64,000 nucleotides of DNA from the NCBI RefSeq assembly GCF_039907765.1, contig NZ_JARDJI010000016.1, positions 48,905 through 112,904 of the forward strand, given 5' to 3'. The notes beneath the pieces were generated by a model. The model was not told the DNA's origin. It saw only the letters and a program-made list of their open reading frames with translations, and ran no database searches. This DNA is from Aminobacter sp039907765 (lineage in GTDB: Bacteria > Pseudomonadota > Alphaproteobacteria > Rhizobiales > Rhizobiaceae). Below are positions 44,064 to 52,397 of the stretch, one piece after another. The stretch's first letter is position 1, and each line of letters begins with the position of its first letter. Made by a program: the position numbers and the translations under genes.

Positions 44064-44165
44064 AGCAATTCCAGGAAAAGTGCGCAGCGGTTTTCCGTCC
44101 GGAATTGCGTCAAAACAAGGAGATAGAGCGTTTCCGCGATTCGAAGAAAAGCGGAAATGCTTTAG
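44062..44165. repeat. RIME-like palindromic repeat, copy 1
   Basis: 104 bases, starting AGAGCAATTCCAGGAAAAG and containing TTTTCCGTCCGGAATTGCG and TTTCCGCGATTCGAAGAAAA. Two stem-loops are possible (AATTCC.../...GGAATT and CGTTTCCGC.../...GCGGAAATG). It matches copy 2 (48211-48314) apart from a few bases at the end and one inside. Confidence 0.85.
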
Positions 44166-44178
44166 CGTCGGCCGCCGC

Positions 44179-45825
44179 TCACTTGCGCGCGTCAATGAAA
44201 TGCTGCTTCAGCCGGGCGACGTCCCCGGCCGGCCAGCCCACGCCGGTCACCTCGAGCCAGGCGTCGATATAGTGCTCGGCGGCATAGACATGGCCGTGGC
44301 CTATCGGCGACGTCGTCGCCATGGCGACGTCGAGCAGCAGCTGCAGGAAGGTGACGACCGGATACCAGCGCAGGTCGGGCGACACGTCGGGCCCGCGCGG
44401 CGCCTTCATCCAGTCCGGCTCGCTGTAGAAGGCGTGCGGGTCGAAGAAGGTGATCGGGTCGCTGGCATATTGCAGGTAGACGACCCGCAACGGCCCCCAG
44501 GCCGCACCCGGCACGGCGAGCGCGTTCTTCTGTGCGGTGAAGCGGACGTAGGAGCCGTCGCGGAACTCGGGCAGCCAGGCCGGCGTGCCGGGATTGCGGT
44601 CGGCGGTGATAGCGTTCCAGATCCGGCTGGGGAAAGGCGGTCCCGCCCACAGCGCGCCCTGGTAGGGGTCGCCCAGCACCTCGAACAGCTCGTTGGAAAG
44701 CTCGGACGACAGCGCGCCGAGGCTGAGGCCGTAGAGATAGAGCTTCGGGCGCTTGTTCCTGGGCAGGGTGCGCCAGTAGCCGTAGACCTCGGCGAACAGG
44801 GCGCGCGCCTGCTCGGCCCCGTAGCCCGGCTCGACCAGCAGCGACAGCCAGCTCGCCAAATAGGAATATTGCGCGGCGACGCTCGCTATGTCGCCGTCAT
44901 GCAGGAACTCGACCGGATCGATGCCCTGCTCGTCGACCCAGCCCGTGCCCGTCGGCGTGATGATGACCAGCGCTGCGCGTTCGAAGCCGCCCGCCCGCTT
45001 CAGTTCCTCGAAGGCGAGGCGGGCGCGCTGCTGCGGCGTCTCCGCCGATTGCAGCCCGACATAGACCCGGATCGGCTCCTTCGCCGGCCTGCCGGTGACG
45101 GCCTGGATCTCTGCGGCCGTCGGCCCGCTGGCGATGTAGGAGCGGCCCATGCGGCCGAGGTCCTGCCAGTGCACCAGCGAGCCGGCGCTGCCCGTCTTGC
45201 CCGGGTCGGCGGGCTGCTGCGTCTCGGGCGGCATCAGCGCATCGAGCCGCTGGAACGAGCTGTCGGCGGCGCGCAGCGCGTAGCGGAAGATCACCCCGTC
45301 GGCGACCGACCAGAACAGCAGCGCCGAGAGCGTGGTGCCGATGACGTAGGAGACGCGCGTCGGCACGTAGCGGCGCAGCCGTTCGGAGATGAACACCAGC
45401 GTCAGCTTGAACAGCCGGGCAAGCGCCACGATCACCACGAAGGCAATCAGCGCGATGCCGCCGACCTCGAGCGGATGGGCGGTGTCGAGAGGGTCGAGCC
45501 CCATGACGACGCGGATCGAATTCTGCCACTCGGCCGCGCGCCAGAGGAAGATCAGCCCGACGATACCGCAGGCGAAGGCGGCGGCCAGCTTGCCGAGGCT
45601 CAGCGTGCGCGCCTTGAGTTCGGGCAGCTCGAGATAGCGCCACAGCCAGCGCAGGAAGAAGCCGATGCCGTAGCCCGCGGCAGCCGAACAGCCCGAAAGC
45701 ACGCCCTGGGTGAGATAGTTGCGCGGGATCAGCGTCGGCGTCAGCGAGAAGGCGAAGAACAGGGTGCCGATGAGCAGCCCCGTCGTCGAGAACGAGTTCC
45801 AGTATCTGATCGTCCAGTTCCGCAC
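44179..45825 (-). CDS. Membrane-anchored alpha/beta hydrolase (Abhydrolase_9 type)
   Basis: 548 residues. Four or five N-terminal membrane segments (about 15-185), then a cytosolic or periplasmic hydrolase domain. It has VYVGLQSAETPQQRARLAFEEL, the nucleophile elbow YGLSLGALSSELS (GxSxG), and late Asp/His positions (SDPITFFD, GHGHVYAAEHY). This is the family of large proteins with N-terminal membrane domain and C-terminal alpha/beta hydrolase seen in actinobacteria and rhizobia; substrate unknown. Convergent with ybaK across the RIME repeat. Confidence 0.82.
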   Translation of the reverse strand: MRNWTIRYWNSFSTTGLLIGTLFFAFSLTPTLIPRNYLTQGVLSGCSAAAGYGIGFFLRWLWRYLELPELKARTLSLGKLAAAFACGIVGLIFLWRAAEWQNSIRVVMGLDPLDTAHPLEVGGIALIAFVVIVALARLFKLTLVFISERLRRYVPTRVSYVIGTTLSALLFWSVADGVIFRYALRAADSSFQRLDALMPPETQQPADPGKTGSAGSLVHWQDLGRMGRSYIASGPTAAEIQAVTGRPAKEPIRVYVGLQSAETPQQRARLAFEELKRAGGFERAALVIITPTGTGWVDEQGIDPVEFLHDGDIASVAAQYSYLASWLSLLVEPGYGAEQARALFAEVYGYWRTLPRNKRPKLYLYGLSLGALSSELSNELFEVLGDPYQGALWAGPPFPSRIWNAITADRNPGTPAWLPEFRDGSYVRFTAQKNALAVPGAAWGPLRVVYLQYASDPITFFDPHAFYSEPDWMKAPRGPDVSPDLRWYPVVTFLQLLLDVAMATTSPIGHGHVYAAEHYIDAWLEVTGVGWPAGDVARLKQHFIDARK

Positions 45826-45906
45826 CGCATCCGCCCCGGCTTCCAGTCCGGGGCAACTTGCCGCCTGCCGGCTGCCTGCGCAAGCCGGCGATCGCTGACG
45901 ATCGCG

Positions 45907-47814
45907 TCAGACCCCGATCCCCCTCGCCCTGAGCGCCTCGGTGATCTCGTCGAGGATGGCCGGATCGTCGATGGTTGCCGGCATCTTCCACGCCTCGCGA
46001 TCGGCGATCTTCTGCATCGTGCCGCGCAGGATCTTGCCCGACCGCGTCTTGGGCAGGCGCTTGATGGTGACCACCGTCTTGAAGGCGGCGACCGGGCCGA
46101 TGCGGTCGCGCACCAGGCCGACGACCTCCTTCTCGATCAGCGCGGTGTCGCGGGCGACGCCCGAGTTCAGCACGATGAAGCCGCAGGGTACCTGCCCCTT
46201 CATGGCGTCGGCGATGCCGATGACGGCGCATTCGGCGACGTCGGGGTGCTCGGCGACCACCTCCTCCATGCCGCCGGTCGACAGGCGGTGGCCGGCGACG
46301 TTGATGATGTCGTCGGTGCGGGCCATGATGAACAGATAGCCGTCGTCGTCGACATAGCCGGCGTCCGCCGTCTTGTAGTAGCCGGGAAACTCCGCGAGAT
46401 AGGCGTTGAAGAAGCGCTCGTCGGCGTTCCACAGCGTCGGCAGGCAGCCGGGCGGCAGCGGCAGCTTCACCACCACGTTGCCGAGCGTGCCGCGACTGAC
46501 CTCATGGCCGGCATCGTCGAGCACGCGCACGTCGTAACCCGGCATCGACACGCAGGGCGAACCGTATTTGACCGGCAGCAGGCCGAGCCCGGCCGGATTC
46601 TGCGAGATCGGATGGCCCGTCTCGGTCTGCCACCAGTGGTCGATGACCGGCACCTTGAGCTTCTGCTCGGCCCATTTGATGGTCTCGGGGTCGGCGCGTT
46701 CGCCGGCGAGGAACAGCGTGCGGAACTTCGACAGGTCGTATCGCGGCACGAACGCGCCCTGCGGGTCTTCCTTCTTGATGGCGCGGAAGGCGGTGGGCGC
46801 GGTGAACAGGGCAACGACGCCGTGTTCCGAAATGACACGCCAGAATGTCCCGGCATCGGGCGTGCCGACCGGCTTGCCCTCGAAGAGGACCGTGGTGCAG
46901 CCGTGCAGCAGCGGCGCGTAGACGATGTAGGAATGGCCGACGACCCAGCCGACGTCGGAGGCAGCCCAGAAGACCTCGCCCGGCTTGACGCCGAACTCGT
47001 TCTCCATCGACCATTTGAGCGCGACCATGTGGCCGCCATTGTCGCGCACCACGCCCTTGGGCTGGCCGGTGGTGCCCGAGGTGTAGAGCACGTAGAGCGG
47101 ATCGGTGGCGGCCACCGGCACGCATTCGACGCCACGGCCTGCGGCGCGCGCCGCCCCCACGGCCTCGGCATAGTCGACGTCGCGGCCGGCGGCGAGGTCG
47201 CAAGCCAGCTGCGGCCGCTGCAGGATCAGGCAGCCGTCGGGCTTGTGGCCGGAAAGCTCGATCGCGGCATCCAGCAGCGGCTTGTAGGCCACGACGCGGC
47301 CGGGCTCGATGCCGCAGGAGGCGGAGATGATGTATTTCGGCGTGGCGTCGTCGATGCGGGTGGCCAGTTCCTTGGCGGCGAAGCCGCCGAACACGACGGA
47401 GTGGACGGCGCCGAGCCGCGCGCAGGCGAGCATGGCGAAGGCGGCTTCCGCCACCATCGGCATGTAGATGATGACGCGGTCGCCTTTCTGGACGCCCTGG
47501 TCACGCAGCACCGCTGCCAGCGCGTTCACCTCGGCGAGCAGCTCCGCATAGGTGAACTTCTTCTGCGTGCCGGTGATCGGGCTGTCGTGGATCAGCGCCA
47601 CCTGGCCGGCGCGGCCGGCAGCGACATGGCGGTCGAGCGCGTTGTGGCAAGTGTTGCATTCGGCGCCGGCAAACCAGCGGCCGTAGACGCCGCCATCGGC
47701 ATCGAACACCCTGTCCCAGGGCTTGAACCAGTCGATGTCGTGCGCCGCTTCGGCCCAGAAGCCCTCGGGGTCCCTAACCCAACCGTCATAGACCTCGTGA
47801 TAGCGAGATGACAT
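45907..47814 (-). CDS. prpE: Propionyl-CoA synthetase
   Basis: 635 residues from the ATG at 47814 after GGAAGGAGACG. Acyl-CoA synthetase motifs: VLYTSGTTGQPKGVVRDNGGH (phosphate-binding loop), HWWQTETGHPI, YKTADAGYVDDDGYLFIMARTDDIINVAGHRLS, and the C-terminal catalytic Lys in PKTRSGKILRGT. The DNGGH box and WWQTETG form favour PrpE over acetyl-CoA synthetase. It activates propionate for the methylmalonyl-CoA or methylcitrate route. Confidence 0.9.
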   Translation of the reverse strand: MSSRYHEVYDGWVRDPEGFWAEAAHDIDWFKPWDRVFDADGGVYGRWFAGAECNTCHNALDRHVAAGRAGQVALIHDSPITGTQKKFTYAELLAEVNALAAVLRDQGVQKGDRVIIYMPMVAEAAFAMLACARLGAVHSVVFGGFAAKELATRIDDATPKYIISASCGIEPGRVVAYKPLLDAAIELSGHKPDGCLILQRPQLACDLAAGRDVDYAEAVGAARAAGRGVECVPVAATDPLYVLYTSGTTGQPKGVVRDNGGHMVALKWSMENEFGVKPGEVFWAASDVGWVVGHSYIVYAPLLHGCTTVLFEGKPVGTPDAGTFWRVISEHGVVALFTAPTAFRAIKKEDPQGAFVPRYDLSKFRTLFLAGERADPETIKWAEQKLKVPVIDHWWQTETGHPISQNPAGLGLLPVKYGSPCVSMPGYDVRVLDDAGHEVSRGTLGNVVVKLPLPPGCLPTLWNADERFFNAYLAEFPGYYKTADAGYVDDDGYLFIMARTDDIINVAGHRLSTGGMEEVVAEHPDVAECAVIGIADAMKGQVPCGFIVLNSGVARDTALIEKEVVGLVRDRIGPVAAFKTVVTIKRLPKTRSGKILRGTMQKIADREAWKMPATIDDPAILDEITEALRARGIGV

Positions 47815-48053
47815 GGCGTCTCCTTCCCAGGATGTCCTTGCCCCTGCGGGCTCTTTTCTATTGGCTGAATTTCTACCGTCTTCGCTCTCGGGACGTCCAT
47901 TTGACCTTGGTTGAACGGCAGGGCCGCAGGGCCCGTTTCGGCGCGGATTCCGACGCGCTTCCGCGCACGGCCGCTGTTCCAAAACCGTAGCGCACAATAG
48001 CAGATGCCGCGCCATGCTTTGACAGGCGCGCGCCGAATTGCTCAAAGGCGGAT

Positions 48054-48212
48054 ATGTCGAAGGCGCTGTCGCTCATCATCCTCGCCATCATGGCGATCCA
48101 GCTCATCAAACCGCTCGGCCTGCCGGGGCTCAGGCAGCGCCGCGATTTCTGGAAGCTGGCGGTGCTGGCGCTCGCGGCGATCTCCGCCACCGCACTTCTG
48201 GGGCATGGCTAG
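48054..48212 (+). CDS. 52-residue membrane protein
   Basis: 52 residues. Two hydrophobic segments (about 3-22 and 33-50) with a basic turn PGLRQRRDFWK between; both ends would face the same side. No family was named. Its TAG stop coincides with the start of RIME copy 2. Divergent from prpE. A real gene by its composition and clean membrane pattern, but the ribosome binding site (AAAGGCGGAT) is only fair. Confidence 0.68.
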   Translation: MSKALSLIILAIMAIQLIKPLGLPGLRQRRDFWKLAVLALAAISATALLGHG

Positions 48213-48314
48213 AGCAATTCCAGGAAAAGTGCGCAGCGGTTTTCCGTCCGGAATTGCGTCAAAACAAAGAGATAGAGCGTTTCCGCGATTCGAAGAAAAG
48301 CGGAAGCGCTCTAG
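48211..48314. repeat. RIME-like palindromic repeat, copy 2
   Basis: 104 bases, nearly identical to copy 1 at 44062-44165 and in the same orientation. It ends GCGCTCTAG where copy 1 ends ATGCTTTAG. Confidence 0.85.
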
Positions 48315-48337
48315 GAGGTAGCCCGGCGGGTTGTGCC

Positions 48338-49153
48338 CTACGACGCGCTTGCCGACGCCAGCAGATCCGACTCTATCAGTATCAGGTTCTCGCCGTTCAT
48401 CAGGCTGTCGATCTTCCTGCCGGCCAGCGATGCAAAGACATGGCTCAGGCAGCCCCGACCCGGCATCATGAAGTCGTGCGGCTCGATGACGATGCAGGGC
48501 GTGTCGCAAAGCAGCTCGCCGCAGTTGCGCGTCGCCTCGAGTTCGGCCCCTTCGATGTCCATCTTCAGCATCAGCAGTCGCGCTCGCGGTATCCTGGCAA
48601 GCAGGCTGCGAAGCGTGATCGAAGACACGCCCCCTCCGTCCAGAACGCCTCTCGACCAGGACGGACCGTCGCTCATCCGGAGCGCGACTTCGCCATCGTG
48701 ATCCCAAAGCGCGCCATGGAAGGGCATGATGCGGTCCAGTCCGGCACAGTTCGAGATCAGCATTTCGTAAGCCTGGGGATCGGGCTCGACCGCGGCGACG
48801 ATGGCCTCCGGATAGCGATCGCGAAGATAGATCGTCGAGTAGCCGGCATTGGCTCCCGCATCGACGATGACCGGCGTCGATCCGCTCTGCCGCCACAGTC
48901 TCGCAAGCCTGTTGAGCGCCTCCCTGCCCCCACCGCCGATCTCGTATTCCTGGTTGCCGAAAATCTGGGAGACGACGAACAGGTCGCTGTCCAGCGGCCT
49001 GATACTGAGCAGGTGATCCTGGCAGAAGGCCTGGACCGGTGAATCCAGGCGCAGCGCCCTGCGCAGCAGCACCGACGCGGATTTCCGCAGGCCGATGGCG
49101 CGGACGAGACCGTCGACCTGATGGCCCTTGATGAGCATGCCGCGGATCGTCAT
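48338..49153 (-). CDS. FkbM-family methyltransferase
   Basis: 271 residues from the ATG at 49153. The SAM-binding motif VIVDAGANAGYSTIYL, then AAVEPDPQAYEML, and LLMLKMDIEGAELEA (FkbM signature) followed by IVIEPHDFM. FkbM enzymes O-methylate sugars or polyketides; the acceptor here is unknown. The N-terminal ~75 residues are an extension that may bind a partner. No polysaccharide cluster is next to it. Confidence 0.87.
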   Translation of the reverse strand: MTIRGMLIKGHQVDGLVRAIGLRKSASVLLRRALRLDSPVQAFCQDHLLSIRPLDSDLFVVSQIFGNQEYEIGGGGREALNRLARLWRQSGSTPVIVDAGANAGYSTIYLRDRYPEAIVAAVEPDPQAYEMLISNCAGLDRIMPFHGALWDHDGEVALRMSDGPSWSRGVLDGGGVSSITLRSLLARIPRARLLMLKMDIEGAELEATRNCGELLCDTPCIVIEPHDFMMPGRGCLSHVFASLAGRKIDSLMNGENLILIESDLLASASAS

Positions 49154-49516
49154 GGCACACCCTATGTGCCGGAAAACATGCCCTTCAATCTGCCGCGTGG
49201 CACGCGCGGCTACCAATTTCGACGGTGGTGACGGCCCGGAGGGTTGAATTCTCGATGCGGCAGAACCCGCGATCAGGGCTCGTTCGACCGGTTGGAGCCG
49301 ATCTTGCACGCGTTCCGCGATGGCGGCCGGTGCCTATGATGATGGAGCCCGCCGGAGCCAAACCCCGTCCCAACTCCGGCGAGCCCATCCCTGATCTTGA
49401 GACAAATCAGGACCGGCAGTGGCCGGCAAACCTTACCGTGCACGGAACATGCCAGCCGGAGCTGTGCCGGAACGGGACAGATGCCGGGACGCCTCGCAGG
49501 CGACCGGCGAGACCGG
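49154..49516. other. Intergenic stretch, no gene recognised
   Basis: About 360 bases with only Arg/Pro-rich shadow frames on both strands. No repeat or promoter seen. Confidence 0.5.
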
Positions 49517-50200
49517 TCACCTTACCTCGCCCTGCGACACGTCGAGCTGCTGGATCGAGAAGCGTCGCGCCGCGCCCAGCGCCCACCACAGGTCGCCGCC
49601 GGCGGACGGGGCCGTGGTCACCGAAAGGTCGATCGTCGTCAGTTCGCCGGTCGTCGACACCGGTTTCCCGTCGATGAGCACCTGGGATGTCCCGGGCGGC
49701 ACCACGAGCGTCGTCTCCGAGCCGAGGTCCTTGATCGCGCCGATGTCGACGATCTCGGTCTGGCCGTCCTTCGTCACCTCGGCAGAAACCGCCAGCGACA
49801 CGCTTTTTGGGATACCGCCCTTGACGGTCGGTAACACGACAACCTTTGGCGTCAACAGGGCGTCAGGCAGGACATCGGCGCCGCCGGGCGTCTGGGCGTA
49901 GGCCGAGGAGAAGAATTCCAGCCGGGTAGCCTCCACCTGCTTGCCGGTCGCGCCCGCGACGATGTTCACCAGGATGGCGGGTGCGGCGACCCCGGCAAAG
50001 ATGGCCTGCCTCGTCTCGTAGCTGGTATTGGTCAGCGCCACGCCGCCGCCGACGATGGCCCACAGCAGCACGCCGAGATAGAGCCCGATCGCCGGCGGCT
50101 CGGTGGACGGGGCCGCCACAAAGGTACTCGCCAGGTTGGCGATGGTGGGCAGCGTCCCGCCGAACGCGCCAAAGGCGAAAGCATTCAGCCTCGTCGTCAT
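49517..50200 (-). CDS. Hypothetical membrane-anchored protein
   Basis: 227 residues from the ATG at 50200 (GGCGGAG upstream). Three hydrophobic segments in the first ~85 residues (FAFGAFGGTLPTIANLAS, IGLYLGVLLWAIVGGGVAL, IFAGVAAPAILVNIVAGA), then a soluble region ~140 residues long rich in Val/Thr. It includes GTSQVLIDGKPVSTTGELTTIDLSV, which suggests a beta-sandwich. No family recognised. A short AT-rich leader is upstream. Confidence 0.68.
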   Translation of the reverse strand: MTTRLNAFAFGAFGGTLPTIANLASTFVAAPSTEPPAIGLYLGVLLWAIVGGGVALTNTSYETRQAIFAGVAAPAILVNIVAGATGKQVEATRLEFFSSAYAQTPGGADVLPDALLTPKVVVLPTVKGGIPKSVSLAVSAEVTKDGQTEIVDIGAIKDLGSETTLVVPPGTSQVLIDGKPVSTTGELTTIDLSVTTAPSAGGDLWWALGAARRFSIQQLDVSQGEVR

Positions 50201-50508
50201 CGCCGCTCCGCCGATCTCGATAGATTGCCGCAACCAACAGTAATGCCTTTACAATTAATGCAACTATAGCGTGCTTTCACCGAAATCTCAAGCCGGCCAT
50301 CCGGCTTCACATGGGTGCCACGGACCCGGATGGTGGCAGAAGGCAGCGCGAAGGCTGGGGGTCGACCGCAACAGGCGCTTGGCAGCGCACGCGCCCGGTG
50401 CTTTGGTGGCGCTTGAAGGGTGACCAACGCCATGGCGGGTGGCGGGGGGCCTCGCGCCCCGGCCGAGGCCGGCCACCCAAAGCTGCTTGGGAATATCCGG
50501 GACCGAAG

Positions 50509-51033
50509 ATGACGATGGAAGCGGACGGCGAGGTCAAGATCCCCCTCGGGGCCGAGACGGCGGCGGCCATGGTCGTCGCGCTGGTGACCTACACGCTCGT
50601 CCACTACGCGGTCGTCAGCATGGTCATGATCGGCGCGGACACCTTCCCCGACGCGGTCGCCCTCCTGCTCTGGGGCGTCCGGCCCAATGTCGTGCGCGTC
50701 GCCGCCGCCCTGCTCGGCGCCGCCGCCGGCATCTGTTCGGCCAGGCTGGTCTGCGACCTGACGCTCGACGCCTACCAGCAGCGCCCGGTGTTCTGGACGT
50801 TCGCGGGCGTGCTGGGGGCGATGACGCTCGGCAAGATCTGGACGCCCTCGCTGGCGCAGCAGCTGGCGGTGGCGGCGCAATATGCGGCCGCGCTGGCGAC
50901 GGCCTATCTGCTTTACTGGCGCAATGAGGCAGCCGCGCCGGCAAGCCCTGCTCTTCTCCCCGACGCGGAGAAGCTGGCCGCGAGGCCGCCGGACGAGGGG
51001 GCGTTCGGCCCTCAAGCCGAACGAGACCAGTAA
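50509..51033 (+). CDS. Hypothetical membrane protein
   Basis: 174 residues from the ATG at 50509 (50515 alternative). About four hydrophobic segments (ETAAAMVVALVTYTLVHYAVVSM, VALLLWGVRPNVVRVAAALLGAAAG, FWTFAGVLGAMTLG, QQLAVAAQYAAALATAYLLYW), then a polar, Pro/Ala-rich tail. No family recognised. It is followed directly by a terminator shared with the convergent aldolase gene. Confidence 0.65.
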   Translation: MTMEADGEVKIPLGAETAAAMVVALVTYTLVHYAVVSMVMIGADTFPDAVALLLWGVRPNVVRVAAALLGAAAGICSARLVCDLTLDAYQQRPVFWTFAGVLGAMTLGKIWTPSLAQQLAVAAQYAAALATAYLLYWRNEAAAPASPALLPDAEKLAARPPDEGAFGPQAERDQ

Positions 51034-51037
51034 GCAA

Positions 51038-51066
51038 AAAAGCCCCGGATCGCTCCGGGGCCTTTC
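51038..51066. terminator. Rho-independent terminator, bidirectional
   Basis: GCCCCGGA and TCCGGGGC arms around TCGC with an A-run before and CTTTC after, between two convergent genes. Confidence 0.85.
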
Positions 51067-51090
51067 GCATTTCTTGCCTGAAGGCGTGGC

Positions 51091-52116
51091 TTACGCCGCC
51101 TTCTCCAGCGCCGGCTTCCACTGGCCGAGCGCGGCCAGGTGGTTCATGTGGGCGCGGTGGGTGAAGGCGGCCTGGCCGGCGCCGAGGTTCTCGGCCTTGC
51201 CCGACCATGCCTTCTGCGGCGCTGCCTGCAGCGCGCGGCCGTAGGAGAAGGTCAGCTTCCACGGATGCGGGCCGATGGCGTTGATGGCGTTGAGGTTGGC
51301 GGTGGCCTCCTCGTCGGACTGGCCGCCCGACAGGAAGGCGATGCCCGGCACGGCCGCCGGAACCGTCTCGCGGAACAGCCTGATGGTCTTTTCGGCGATC
51401 TCCTCGGCGCCGGCCTGCCTGCCGGCCTTCTTGCCCGAGATGACCATGTTCGGCTTCAGGATCGTGCCCTCGAGCTTCACCCGCGCGGCGTAGAGCTCGT
51501 CATAGAGCTTCACCAGCGTCGCCTTGGTGACGTCGTAGCAGGTGTCGATGTCGTGGGCGCCGTCCATCAGCACTTCCGGCTCGACGATCGGCACGATGCC
51601 GGCCTCCTGGCACAGCGCCGCATAGCGGGCGAGGGCCTGGGTGTTGGCCGAGATCGAGTAGGCCGACGGCACGTTCTTGCCGGTGTCGATGTCGATGACG
51701 GCGCGCCATTTGGCGAAGCGGGCGCCGAGCTTGTGGTACTCGGCCAGACGCTCGCGCAGACCGTCGAGGCCCTCTGTGATGGTGTCGCCGGGGAAGTTGA
51801 CGATCGCCTTGGCGCCGGCGTCGACCTTGATGCCGGGAATGGCGTCGGCGGCCTTGATGAGCTCGACCAGCGGCGTGCCGTCGGCAGCAGTCTGGCGAAT
51901 GGTCTCGTCGTAGAGGATGACGCCGGAGATGTACTTGGTCATCGCCTCCTTGGTGCGGAACATCATCTCGCGATAGTCGCGGCGGCTGTCGGCCGTCGAC
52001 TCGACGCCGATGACGTCGAAACGCTTCTTGATGGTGCCGGAGCTTTCGTCCGCAGCCAGAATTCCCTTGCCGTTCGCCACCATGGCGACGGCGATGTCCT
52101 CGAGACGTTCGCTCAT
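51091..52116 (-). CDS. fbaB: Class I fructose-bisphosphate aldolase
   Basis: 341 residues from the ATG at 52116 after a strong AGGAGGT. Eukaryote-type class I aldolase: GILAADESSGTIKKRF, DTGKNVPSAYSISANTQALARYAALCQEAGIVPIVEPEVL and the Schiff-base motif EGTILKPNMV, then FLSGGQSDEEAT. It splits fructose 1,6-bisphosphate without metal. It follows pgk in the same direction; a 12-bp inverted repeat lies between. The symbol follows rhizobial usage and is not certain. Confidence 0.94.
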   Translation of the reverse strand: MSERLEDIAVAMVANGKGILAADESSGTIKKRFDVIGVESTADSRRDYREMMFRTKEAMTKYISGVILYDETIRQTAADGTPLVELIKAADAIPGIKVDAGAKAIVNFPGDTITEGLDGLRERLAEYHKLGARFAKWRAVIDIDTGKNVPSAYSISANTQALARYAALCQEAGIVPIVEPEVLMDGAHDIDTCYDVTKATLVKLYDELYAARVKLEGTILKPNMVISGKKAGRQAGAEEIAEKTIRLFRETVPAAVPGIAFLSGGQSDEEATANLNAINAIGPHPWKLTFSYGRALQAAPQKAWSGKAENLGAGQAAFTHRAHMNHLAALGQWKPALEKAA

Positions 52117-52190
52117 ACAAGTACCTCCTGAATGATGACGGGGCGCATAGCAGATGGTTTTCCCGAACGGAATGCCGCCGGGAAGCCTAA

Positions 52191-52217
52191 AACCGATTGA
52201 AATTTTTTCAATCGGTT
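52191..52217 (-). terminator. Perfect 12-bp inverted repeat between pgk and fba
   Basis: AACCGATTGAAA and TTTCAATCGGTT around a 3-base T loop. On the minus strand it is followed by TTTTAGG, so it may end the pgk message; its position 75 bases before the fba start also fits an operator. Confidence 0.6.
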
Positions 52218-52397
52218 TAGCCGGGATCACGAATGAGGCGGGCAACGCGCCAAAGGTTATCGGCCGTGCCGCAAGTGTGGCGATCGCCCCGGGAATCGAG
52301 CCGCAGGGCACAGAATCAATATGTTAGAACGCCGCGCATCCCGGTGGGGAGGCGCGGCGCGCTGGAGACGGGCCCTCGCGGGAAGGCGTGCCGCGGC

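Noticed and set aside
44080..47811. A 1243-codon open frame on the plus strand
   Set aside because: It is antisense to the alpha/beta hydrolase and prpE, His/Arg/Gly-rich and without motifs; an artefact of high GC.
49225..49677. 150-codon plus-strand frame
   Set aside because: Arg/Pro-rich, no ribosome binding site and overlapping the real minus-strand gene at 49517.
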